A stretch of 5,443 bases of DNA from an uncultured Erysipelotrichaceae bacterium (GCA_902782955.1 CACZPD010000201.1:1-5443); one strand, 5' to 3'; shown: positions 1 through 5,353, numbered from the stretch's first letter. Translations and numbers: made by a program. The notes: generated by a model not told the origin, from the letters alone.

Positions 1-695
1 CCGGTCGCGTGATCGGAAAAGTCTTCGAGTATTGATTTGATATACCCGGCGATCTCATAATCTTCCGCGATCCAGCCGAGAGGGATGTTTTTGCTGACTG
101 CTCTGGATTTTTCCGGATCGGAAGTCCAGTCCGCGTTCATCGGCGTCTTTACAGCCCCGTATGAGATCCCGTTTACGGTAATGTCCTGTTCAGCGAATTC
201 CAATGCTGTTTCTTTTGTCAGCATTGCCAGTCCCGCCTTGGAGGCATCATATGCGTATTTATTGCGCCGGGGAACATTGTGGTGCACGGACAGACAGTTC
301 AGGATCCTGGAACCGGGCTCCATGACTTCCCCGATGATCCGGATACAGTTGAATGTCCCGCAGAGATTGGTGCAGATAATGTCCCGGAACATTTCCGGTG
401 ATGTTTCAAACAACGGGAAGACATCCTGTCTGGCTGCGTTGTTGATGAGGACATCGATCCTGCCGTAATGGTCCAGGGCGGTCTTTTTCAGGTTTTCAAC
501 CTGTTCGGGAGAAGAGATATCTGTCTTCACAAAGATCCCACCGGTCTCTGCGGCAGTTTTTTCTCCTTCTTCATCCACATCCGCGATGATGATGCGGGCG
601 CCGGATTCAGCCAGCAGCTGTGCCGCTGCCTTGCCGATACCCTTGGCGGCGCCGGTGATAATGACTGTTTTATCTTTCAGTATATATTTGCTCAT
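1..695 (-). CDS. Classical SDR-family NAD(P)-dependent oxidoreductase, 3' end cut by window edge
   Basis: This is a cytoplasmic Rossmann-fold dehydrogenase that oxidises or reduces an alcohol/carbonyl substrate with a nicotinamide cofactor; the substrate cannot be read from sequence. 231 codons are visible. The cofactor loop TGAAKGIG is at residues 14-21. An acidic residue at D39, after the second strand (IIIAD), suggests NAD(H) preference. NNAA is at 85-88, N110 matches the catalytic Asn, S136 the catalytic Ser, and Y149-x3-K153 (YDASK) the catalytic pair. The stretch after it (ITVNGIS..GAVKTPMNADW..DPE, then IPLGWI) resembles the glucose 1-dehydrogenase-like branch of SDRs, which is usually about 250-265 residues, so only the C-terminal tail is missing. 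The usual Pro of the PG motif is Tyr (Y179). The start at 695 was chosen because AAAGAGAG on the minus strand (710-703) lies 7 bases upstream; an in-frame ATG at 701 would sit almost on top of that site. The gene diverges from the FAD gene. Family call is firm, substrate unknown. Confidence 0.93.
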   Translation of the reverse strand, partial: MSKYILKDKTVIITGAAKGIGKAAAQLLAESGARIIIADVDEEGEKTAAETGGIFVKTDISSPEQVENLKKTALDHYGRIDVLINNAARQDVFPLFETSPEMFRDIICTNLCGTFNCIRIIGEVMEPGSRILNCLSVHHNVPRRNKYAYDASKAGLAMLTKETALEFAEQDITVNGISYGAVKTPMNADWTSDPEKSRAVSKNIPLGWIAEDYEIAGYIKSILEDFSDHAT

Positions 696-711
696 AAACA
701 TTCTCTCTTTT

Positions 712-739
712 TTGAAATCTTAAATGACAAACATAAAAT
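712..739 (+). promoter_or_regulatory. Candidate sigma-A promoter for the FAD-dependent dehydrogenase
   Basis: TTGAAA (712-717) and TAAAAT (734-739), each one mismatch from consensus, are separated by 16 bases. Transcription would begin near 746 and give a leader of about 65 bases to the ATG at 811. That start lies downstream of the in-frame ATG at 724, so the longer reading frame is unlikely to be translated as a whole. Confidence 0.45.
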
Positions 740-745
740 ATGCAA
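717..745 (-). promoter_or_regulatory. Candidate weak promoter for the SDR gene
   Basis: On the minus strand TTGCAT (745-740) is followed after 17 bases by TAAGAT (722-717). This would start transcription near 710, just upstream of the SDR ribosome binding site. Matches to consensus are only 3/6 and 4/6, so it rests mainly on spacing and position. It overlaps the candidate promoter for the divergent FAD gene. Confidence 0.25.
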
Positions 746-798
746 TTGCACAGATGAAATTCACAGTTCCGAGAGGTATGATAAAAGCATCAGGACAC

Positions 799-803
799 AG
801 GAG
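799..803 (+). promoter_or_regulatory. Shine-Dalgarno site fixing the FAD gene start at 811
   Basis: AGGAG ends 7 bases before the ATG at 811. None of the earlier in-frame ATGs (724, 754, 778) has a well-spaced site. The one at 778 has GAGAGG almost abutting it. Confidence 0.7.
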
Positions 804-810
804 TAAGAGC

Positions 811-2190
811 ATGGAAAAGAGCATGAAATATGATGTGATCATCATCGGGGCAGGACCCGGCGGAATATTTGCGGCATATGAGCTGACAAAGCACAGCCGG
901 GATCGCAGGATCGCAGTATTTGAAAAGGGAAATCCGCTGGAATTGAGAAAATGCCCGATCGACGGTAAAAAAGTAAAATCCTGCATCAGCTGTGAAACCT
1001 GCTCGATCATGAGCGGATTCGGCGGCGCCGGTGCTTTTTCCGACGGCAAATACAATATTACGAATGACTTCGGCGGTACGCTGCATGAATATGTCGGGAA
1101 GCAGAAAGCGATCGAGCTGATGCAGTATGTAGATGAGATCAATCTCCGCTACGGGGGAGAAGGTACAAAGATGTATTCCACGGCGGAAACAAAGTTCAAA
1201 AAACTCTGTCTCCAGAATAAGCTTCATCTCCTGGACGCGTCGGTGCGGCATCTGGGAACCGATATCAACTATGTCGTTCTGCAGAATCTGTATGCCGAAC
1301 TGAAGGAGAAGGTGGATTTCTTTTTCCGGACCGAAGTGGAGGAAGTCAGGAAATCCGACGGGGGATACAGCGTCTGCACGAAAGATGGTATTTACACGGC
1401 GGATACCTGCATCATTTCCGTAGGCCGCAGCGGCAGTAAATGGATGGAAGGTGTATGCCGGAAACTGGAACTGCCTGTCCGGTCGAACCGCGTGGATATC
1501 GGTGTCAGGGTAGAACTGCCGGCAGTGATATTCTCGGATCTGACGGATGAACTGTATGAAAGCAAGATCGTATACCGGACGGAAAAATTTGAGGATCAGG
1601 TGCGTACTTTCTGCATGAATCCAAACGACATTGTCGTAAATGAAAACACGAACGGCATCATAACGGTCAACGGACACAGCTATGAAGATCCGTCCATGAA
1701 GACGGAGAATACGAATTTCGCACTGCTGGTATCCAAACGGTTCTCGGAACCGTTCAAGGACAGCAACGGCTACGGTGAAAGCATCGCAAGACTGTCCAAT
1801 ATGCTGGGCGGCGGTGTGATCGTGCAGAGATTCGGGGATCTGATTCGCGGACGCCGCAGCAATGCTTCAAGGATCCGTGACAGCATCACGGTGCCGACGC
1901 TGGATGCGACGCCCGGCGATCTGAGTCTTGTTCTGCCGAAGAGAATCCTGGACGGCATCATCGAAATGATCTACGCACTGGATAAAGTGGCACCCGGTAC
2001 GGCCAACGACGATACGCTCCTGTACGGCGTGGAAGTCAAGTTCTACAACATGGAAGTGGAACTGGATCAGAATCTGGAAACAAAATATGACGGACTATAT
2101 GTGATCGGGGACGGCAGCGGGGTAACGCATTCCCTCGCGCACGCTTCCGCCAGCGGTGTCTATGTCGCAAGACATATCCTCGGCATATAA
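811..2190 (+). CDS. FAD-dependent dehydrogenase with N-terminal Cys4 cluster (COG2509-like)
   Basis: This is a predicted soluble flavoprotein of 459 residues, the usual size for uncharacterised FAD-dependent dehydrogenases of the COG2509 type; no reaction is established that I can name. The N-terminal dinucleotide-binding motif is clear: DVIIIGAGPGG at residues 8-18, with the acidic strand end FEKG at 37-40. It is followed by C48-P, then C58-x2-C61-x2-C64 and the glycine-rich GFGGAGAFSDGK (69-80), an arrangement I recall as family-typical. The cysteines could bind a metal or Fe-S cluster, or be redox-active (inference). Near the C-terminus GLYVIGDGSG (428-437) is the second FAD contact, and HSLAHASASGVYVA (440-453) is the usual closing helix. 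No signal peptide or membrane segment is visible. The start at 811 rests on AGGAG spacing; a frame open back to 724 would add 29 residues upstream of the Rossmann fold. The gene diverges from the SDR and converges on the glucosidase, and appears monocistronic. A role in quinone or unsaturated-substrate reduction would be a guess. Confidence 0.9.
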   Translation: MEKSMKYDVIIIGAGPGGIFAAYELTKHSRDRRIAVFEKGNPLELRKCPIDGKKVKSCISCETCSIMSGFGGAGAFSDGKYNITNDFGGTLHEYVGKQKAIELMQYVDEINLRYGGEGTKMYSTAETKFKKLCLQNKLHLLDASVRHLGTDINYVVLQNLYAELKEKVDFFFRTEVEEVRKSDGGYSVCTKDGIYTADTCIISVGRSGSKWMEGVCRKLELPVRSNRVDIGVRVELPAVIFSDLTDELYESKIVYRTEKFEDQVRTFCMNPNDIVVNENTNGIITVNGHSYEDPSMKTENTNFALLVSKRFSEPFKDSNGYGESIARLSNMLGGGVIVQRFGDLIRGRRSNASRIRDSITVPTLDATPGDLSLVLPKRILDGIIEMIYALDKVAPGTANDDTLLYGVEVKFYNMEVELDQNLETKYDGLYVIGDGSGVTHSLAHASASGVYVARHILGI

Positions 2191-2225
2191 AAAAAGCAGG
2201 AATCATAATTTCCAGATTCTTGCTT
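2189..2225 (-). terminator. Intrinsic terminator of the glucosidase gene, spanning its stop codon
   Basis: The arms at 2194-2204 and 2215-2225 pair over 11 bp (one G-U) around a 10-base loop. On the minus strand the stem is followed by seven Ts (positions 2195-2189, partly within the pairing). The hairpin contains the glucosidase stop (2203-2205), and the T-tract overlaps the TAA of the convergent FAD gene. Read on the plus strand it has no following T-run, so it should work leftward only. Confidence 0.8.
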
Positions 2226-4026
2226 CGTAGGCGTCCATTCTGTCCATATGATTCAGATGATCGGGATAGATCAGGACAGCGGTATTGTCGACCGTATATG
2301 CTTCTGCCTTATGATCGGTCAGATTGCAGTCAATGAGGAAACGGGCATTTTCATCTTCCCTGATATAGGTGAAATGTCCTTTTTTTGTGTTGACCGGTGT
2401 GTAGGTACCGTAGATCAGGGCGGGGTTTTCTTTTCTTAATCTGATCAGCTGACGGTAGATCTCCGTGATGCGTGTATCCGCCTCCTGCCGCAGGTGCTCT
2501 TCGGAAATATCATTCCACGGCAGCAGGACCCTGGCATGGTCCCTGGTTCCTGCGAGTATGATCTTCCATACTTCCTCTTCCTCGTTTTTGGTGCGGAGCT
2601 GGGTATAGTATTCCCGTGATTCCACATCACTCAGGTCATCCATGGAACGGAAGGGATAGTTGGTCAGTCCCATCTCGTCGCCCTGATAGACAAACGGGGT
2701 TCCTTTGATGGTGAACTGCATGACGGCAAGCAGGGCAGCGAGCGCTCTTTTGTGCTTATGCTCCGGATCGATCTTCGAGATCATCCGGGGATTGTCGTGG
2801 TTGTTGTAGAAAACAGACAGCCAGCAGCTGTTTCCGTATTCCAGCATCCATTCATTCATGAAGTCGCGGAAATAGTTGAGATCATAGCGGTAGTCCTCAA
2901 AACGGACATGCCCGGGACAGTCCAGATGCATGAACGTAAATACCATATCGAGTTCTTTCCGCTCTTCCGCTGTGACCAGCTGCGCCATCTTCAGTCCCAG
3001 TCCCGGCATCTCCCCGACGGAAAAGCTGCCGTGGGGATCAAATGCTTCCGCCCGGATCTGACGCAGGTATTCATGCAGATGAGGTCCGTAGAAATAGTGC
3101 TCGATGCCGGTAAATCCCATCAGGTCGCCGACCGAGGGATTTCCGTCCGGCAGGCCGGTCTGTTTGGAAATATAATTAATGACGTCCATGCGGAAACCGT
3201 CGATTCCCTTATCCAGCCACCAGTTGATCATTTCGATGACATCTCTGCGGACATTGGGGTTATCCCAGTTCAGATCCATCTGCTTGCCGGAAAACAGATG
3301 CAGTCCGTACAGATGTTCCTTTTTAAAATGCTTCCAGCAGCTTCCGGCAAAGATGGAAGCCCAGTTGTTCGGTACTTTGTCATCATCAAACAGGAAGTAG
3401 TAATCGCGGTATGGTGATTCCGGATCGGCGAGTGCCTGCTGAAACCACGGATGTTCATCGCTTGTATGATTGACCACCAGGTCCATGATCAGGCGCATAT
3501 CCCGCTTGTGAATTTCGTCAAGAAGCCTGTCGAAGTCCTCCATGGTTCCGAATTCCTTCAGGATCTTATGATAATCCCGGATGTCGTATCCGTTGTCTTC
3601 GTTTGGTGAATCATAGACAGGAGAAAGCCATATTGCATTGATTCCGAGATCTTTCAGATAGTCAAGTTTTGAAATGATGCCGGGAATATCGCCGATGCCG
3701 TCATTGTTGCTGTCGCAGAAGGAACGGGGATAGATCTGATAAAACACCGCTTCCTTCCACCATGCTTTTGTGACCGGTTTTGATGAAGGCATCAGGATAT
3801 CCTTTTCACTGTTTACCAGATCCAGAAAAGTCGACCAGAAATCCTGCCTGAGAAAAGGGCTGGTAAGCGTCTGCAGAGTTTTCAGTTTCATATTTCCGAT
3901 CATGGGATTTTTGAGCATATTTGCGCTTTTCCCGTAAGACATCAGGATCAGATGCAGGAGATCGTGTCCGATGGCGGTCCCATAGATATCTTTAATTCTG
4001 CTGTTCAGTGTCATTTGCTCCGGCAT
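2203..4026 (-). CDS. GH13 alpha-glucosidase, oligo-1,6-glucosidase type, with N-terminal extension
   Basis: This is a cytoplasmic glycoside hydrolase (607 residues, no signal peptide) that releases glucose from the non-reducing end of isomalto-type oligosaccharides. The catalytic TIM barrel begins at AWWKEAVFYQIYPRSF (88-103), with a calcium-loop motif D105-x-N107-x-D109-GIGD. Motifs: NGYD 145-148; DLVVNH 182-187; QMDLNW 249-254; GFRMDV 277-282 with nucleophile D281; VGE 337-339 with acid/base E339; NNHD 408-411 with stabiliser D411; then GTPFVYQGDEMG 442-453. The C-terminal beta domain is complete, ending YEARIWKL. Val282 right after the nucleophile is the residue associated with alpha-1,6 rather than alpha-1,4 preference. 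Bacillus-type homologues start at the WWKE segment and run about 555-560 residues; here about 85 extra residues precede a somewhat short core. The start at 4026 has an excellent GGAGGAG site. No transporter or regulator is adjacent. Trehalose-6-phosphate hydrolase or dextran glucosidase are close alternatives. Confidence 0.93.
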   Translation of the reverse strand: MPEQMTLNSRIKDIYGTAIGHDLLHLILMSYGKSANMLKNPMIGNMKLKTLQTLTSPFLRQDFWSTFLDLVNSEKDILMPSSKPVTKAWWKEAVFYQIYPRSFCDSNNDGIGDIPGIISKLDYLKDLGINAIWLSPVYDSPNEDNGYDIRDYHKILKEFGTMEDFDRLLDEIHKRDMRLIMDLVVNHTSDEHPWFQQALADPESPYRDYYFLFDDDKVPNNWASIFAGSCWKHFKKEHLYGLHLFSGKQMDLNWDNPNVRRDVIEMINWWLDKGIDGFRMDVINYISKQTGLPDGNPSVGDLMGFTGIEHYFYGPHLHEYLRQIRAEAFDPHGSFSVGEMPGLGLKMAQLVTAEERKELDMVFTFMHLDCPGHVRFEDYRYDLNYFRDFMNEWMLEYGNSCWLSVFYNNHDNPRMISKIDPEHKHKRALAALLAVMQFTIKGTPFVYQGDEMGLTNYPFRSMDDLSDVESREYYTQLRTKNEEEEVWKIILAGTRDHARVLLPWNDISEEHLRQEADTRITEIYRQLIRLRKENPALIYGTYTPVNTKKGHFTYIREDENARFLIDCNLTDHKAEAYTVDNTAVLIYPDHLNHMDRMDAYEARIWKL

Positions 4027-4034
4027 AAAAAATA

Positions 4035-4041
4035 CTCCTCC
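4035..4041 (-). promoter_or_regulatory. Strong Shine-Dalgarno site for the glucosidase
   Basis: GGAGGAG on the minus strand sits 8 bases upstream of the ATG at 4026. It supports translation of the unusual N-terminal extension rather than an internal start at Met79. Confidence 0.8.
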
Positions 4042-4045
4042 GTAC

Positions 4046-4058
4046 TGATATCATATCA
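4046..4058 (-). promoter_or_regulatory. Extended -10 promoter element of the glucosidase, embedded in a 13-bp palindrome
   Basis: On the minus strand TGA-TATGAT (4058-4050) fits an extended -10 (TGnTATAAT, one mismatch). It would start transcription near 4043, immediately before the ribosome binding site. No good -35 is visible, which is common for extended -10 promoters. The same bases form a perfect palindrome, TGATAT-C-ATATCA (4046-4058), which could also be a repressor operator; that part is inference. Confidence 0.45.
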
Positions 4059-4156
4059 CTGTGCTGTAAATAAAGAATAACAGAGAATCTTTTTGCGAAC
4101 CTGTATATTTTCCCGGGAGAAAAGGGTTATCATACAGTCAGGAAAGAGGCTTCAGA

Positions 4157-4366
4157 ATGGATGGATATATCAAGCTTGTCGATACGATCGAAGCGGATCT
4201 GACAGAGGAAGAAGAGCAGGAAGCGATCAGACAATGGCTGTTTACGACAGCGTGGCTGAATGAGATCACCGGCAGGGAATTCAATTCGGCAGAAGATATT
4301 GTCCGTTTCGTGATGGCCCTGATACTGCATGAAGATCCGGAAAACATGATCATGACAGAGGAATGA
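4157..4366 (+). CDS. Small acidic hypothetical protein (69 aa)
   Basis: I do not recognise a family. The predicted protein is soluble and very acidic: I count 18 Asp/Glu against 4 Lys/Arg, with an acidic cluster EEEEQE at residues 17-22. It is probably mostly helical, with amphipathic stretches around AIRQWLFTTAWLNEI (23-37) and AEDIVRFVMALIL (45-57). There is no signal peptide and no cysteine. The start is supported by GGAAAGAGG ending 7 bases upstream, and the gene is followed 14 bases later by a strong hairpin terminator, so it looks like a genuine single-gene unit. It diverges from the glucosidase across a 130-base gap. I see no convincing promoter; TATCAT at 4128-4133 is a possible -10 without a good -35. 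A DNA-mimic, anti-sigma or other regulatory-partner role would fit the charge, but nothing in the sequence shows it. Confidence 0.7.
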   Translation: MDGYIKLVDTIEADLTEEEEQEAIRQWLFTTAWLNEITGREFNSAEDIVRFVMALILHEDPENMIMTEE

Positions 4367-4380
4367 AATTCTGTTGTTAA

Positions 4381-4440
4381 AAAAAGAGTATACCCGGCCC
4401 GGAATAACTGAAGAGAGGATTCCGGCAGTATGCTCTTTTT
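4381..4440 (+). terminator. Two-part hairpin terminator after the small acidic gene
   Basis: The outer arms 4381-4393 and 4428-4440 pair over 13 bp (AAAAAGAG...CTCTTTTT, one G-U). Inside, CCGGAAT (4399-4405) pairs with ATTCCGG (4419-4425) around a 13-base loop. The A- and T-rich base of the stem supplies a T-tract in either direction, so it can act on both strands. It mainly serves the gene ending at 4366. Confidence 0.75.
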
Positions 4441-4693
4441 GTGTTCCCGCAGCAGCCTGATATATGAATACATAGAATATATTCGCCCTGAAAATGCGGA
4501 TACATATTCCGCAGTACAAAAAAAACCTGAATCGTATTGAATTCAGGACCTTTTGTTAAGTGTCAGGCAATTGATATTTACTAACACTGTTTTTGAAATA
4601 CAGCCGCATTTTATATCATATCCGGACAAAACTGCATTATGTCAAGTCCAGCGGACCGGGATATTATGTATAAAAAAGGAAATCAGTCAAATA
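4441..4693. other. Intergenic stretch with hairpins, no gene seen
   Basis: Between the acidic gene's terminator and the AT-rich gene I see no credible reading frame. It holds a palindrome GAATATATTC (4475-4484), a short hairpin TGCGGA/TCCGCA (4495-4513), a leftward terminator hairpin (4518-4547) and a larger imperfect inverted repeat (4612-4670). Base composition drifts towards AT across it. Confidence 0.6.
4518..4547 (-). terminator. Orphan leftward intrinsic terminator
   Basis: CCTGAAT (4526-4532) and ATTCAGG (4541-4547) form a perfect 7-bp stem with an 8-base loop. On the minus strand the stem is followed directly by eight Ts (4525-4518). On the plus strand the T-run (4551-4554) is shorter and set off by three bases. 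No minus-strand gene lies immediately to its right. Confidence 0.6.
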
Positions 4694-4702
4694 TGCTATG
4701 AT
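4694..4702 (+). promoter_or_regulatory. Extended -10 promoter of the AT-rich gene
   Basis: TG-C-TATGAT matches the extended -10 pattern with one mismatch. Transcription would start near 4709, giving only about 5 bases before the ATG at 4714, or about 23 before the in-frame ATG at 4732. No convincing -35 is present. Confidence 0.5.
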
Positions 4703-4713
4703 ATTTCTGAAAA

Positions 4714-5235
4714 ATGAGTGAGAAAATAGTTATGGAGAATAATGTAAAAAGTTTTAAATTCGAGTTGTTTCCATTAGATAAAGTGGTTATTAATGATACA
4801 AATATTTATCTGGGGAAAAGTAAAGAACAATTCCTTAAATTGTTAGGAGAACCGGAAGCTGCATATAAAAACTGGAATGGTGATGGTAAAAGCTATTATT
4901 ATTTTAACAGTGAATTGATGTTTGACTGCGATAATAATTCTAATATCAGATTTATAGAATTTAACGGTGGCTATGAGGGAGAATTAAAGCCGATTATATA
5001 TGGAGTATCTGCATTTGAAATAAAAATGGATGAATTATATAGGATTCTGGAAGAACACAATAACGGCAGAATTGATGCTGAAAGTGAAGAAAGTTATGGC
5101 TTTGTCGAAACCAGTGTAGGAATCTGGAAAGACGGGGCAAATGATGAAACTGATTATTGGACAACTGTTGGTATAGGAGAAAAAGATTATTATCTTGAAT
5201 TTTATGAATCAAGAAAACCGGAAAATGACAAATAA
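4714..5235 (+). CDS. AT-rich hypothetical protein (173 aa)
   Basis: I do not recognise a named family. The protein is hydrophilic and acidic, with no signal peptide or membrane segment, so it is probably cytoplasmic. The segment IYLGKSKEQFLKLLGEPEA (31-49), followed by a strand-rich SYYYFNSELMFDCD (60-73), has the G-x-S...LG-x-P pattern seen in small alpha/beta domains of the SmpA/BLIP-like kind. A second stretch from YGVSAFEIKMDELYRILE may be a degenerate repeat of it (inference). Such small acidic proteins are sometimes immunity proteins, but no toxin gene is visible. Codons are strikingly AT-rich (51 G/C in the 180 bases from 4741, about 28%) unlike the genes to the left, which suggests transfer. 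The start is uncertain: ATG at 4714 lacks a ribosome binding site and would be nearly leaderless, while ATG at 4732 (167 aa) has a weak GAGTGAG 9 bases upstream. Its own promoter and terminator make it a single-gene unit. Confidence 0.75.
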   Translation: MSEKIVMENNVKSFKFELFPLDKVVINDTNIYLGKSKEQFLKLLGEPEAAYKNWNGDGKSYYYFNSELMFDCDNNSNIRFIEFNGGYEGELKPIIYGVSAFEIKMDELYRILEEHNNGRIDAESEESYGFVETSVGIWKDGANDETDYWTTVGIGEKDYYLEFYESRKPENDK

Positions 5236-5252
5236 AAAATATATTAAGTTAT

Positions 5253-5275
5253 AGAACTCAACAGAGTTCTTTTTT
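5253..5275 (+). terminator. Intrinsic terminator of the AT-rich gene
   Basis: AGAACTC (5253-5259) and GAGTTCT (5264-5270) form a perfect 7-bp stem with an AACA loop, followed by five more Ts. It lies 17 bases after the TAA of the preceding gene. Confidence 0.85.
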
Positions 5276-5279
5276 GTAC

Positions 5280-5313
5280 AGGGAGGTAAAACATGCAAGT
5301 AAATAAAAAATGA
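5280..5313 (+). pseudogene. Orphan Shine-Dalgarno plus six-codon ORF, possible truncated gene start
   Basis: AGGGAGGT (5280-5287) is the best ribosome binding site on the plus strand. It is correctly spaced before ATG at 5293, which opens only MQVNKK before TGA at 5311-5313. That stop lies inside the stem of the tRNA terminator. The site comes after the terminator of the upstream gene, and no promoter is visible in between. It reads like the 5' remnant of a lost gene; a leader peptide is possible but less likely. Confidence 0.35.
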
Positions 5314-5353
5314 GATCTCGTTCTTCTTATTCAGAAGTTCGAGATCTCATTTT
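5305..5353 (-). terminator. Strong terminator of tRNA-Leu, bidirectional
   Basis: TGAGATCTCG (5311-5320) pairs with CGAGATCTCA (5340-5349). A 2x2 TT/TT internal loop and a 5-bp CTTCT/AGAAG upper stem (5323-5327, 5333-5337) with a 5-base loop follow. Flanking A6 (5305-5310) and T4 (5350-5353) extend the stem and give a T-tract on both strands. Leftward it ends the tRNA transcript a few bases after its 3' end. Rightward it would protect the tRNA gene from antisense reading. Confidence 0.85.

Noticed and set aside
283..292. TGGTGCAC inside the SDR gene, matching the tRNA-Leu 3' end
   Set aside because: Only eight bases match, within a conserved coding sequence; too short to be an attachment site.
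85..806. Two plus-strand open frames opposite the SDR gene
   Set aside because: They lie over the SDR catalytic motifs in antisense and show no domain of their own; the second also runs through the divergent promoter region.
724..810. 29-residue N-terminal extension of the FAD protein from ATG 724
   Set aside because: It has no ribosome binding site, overlaps the candidate promoter, and lies ahead of the Rossmann motif that normally begins within about 10 residues of the start.
790..1677. 295-codon minus-strand open frame opposite the FAD gene
   Set aside because: Shadow of a strongly motif-supported gene; its translation shows no recognisable domain and is rich in His/Arg/Phe as expected from antisense reading.
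2752..3417. 221-codon plus-strand open frame opposite the glucosidase
   Set aside because: Antisense to conserved GH13 catalytic motifs, no family features of its own.
4027..4156. Search for a catabolite-control (cre) operator upstream of the glucosidase
   Set aside because: No sequence close to the cre consensus was found in the gap.
4130..4519. Minus-strand open frames opposite the small acidic gene
   Set aside because: They cross the terminator hairpin and show low-complexity hydrophobic and Cys/His-rich translation typical of antisense; the plus-strand gene has the better start and end signals.
4994..5212. 72-codon minus-strand frame in the AT-rich gene
   Set aside because: Considered as the source for the orphan leftward terminator, but it has no good start signal and its His/Gln/Leu-rich translation looks like antisense.
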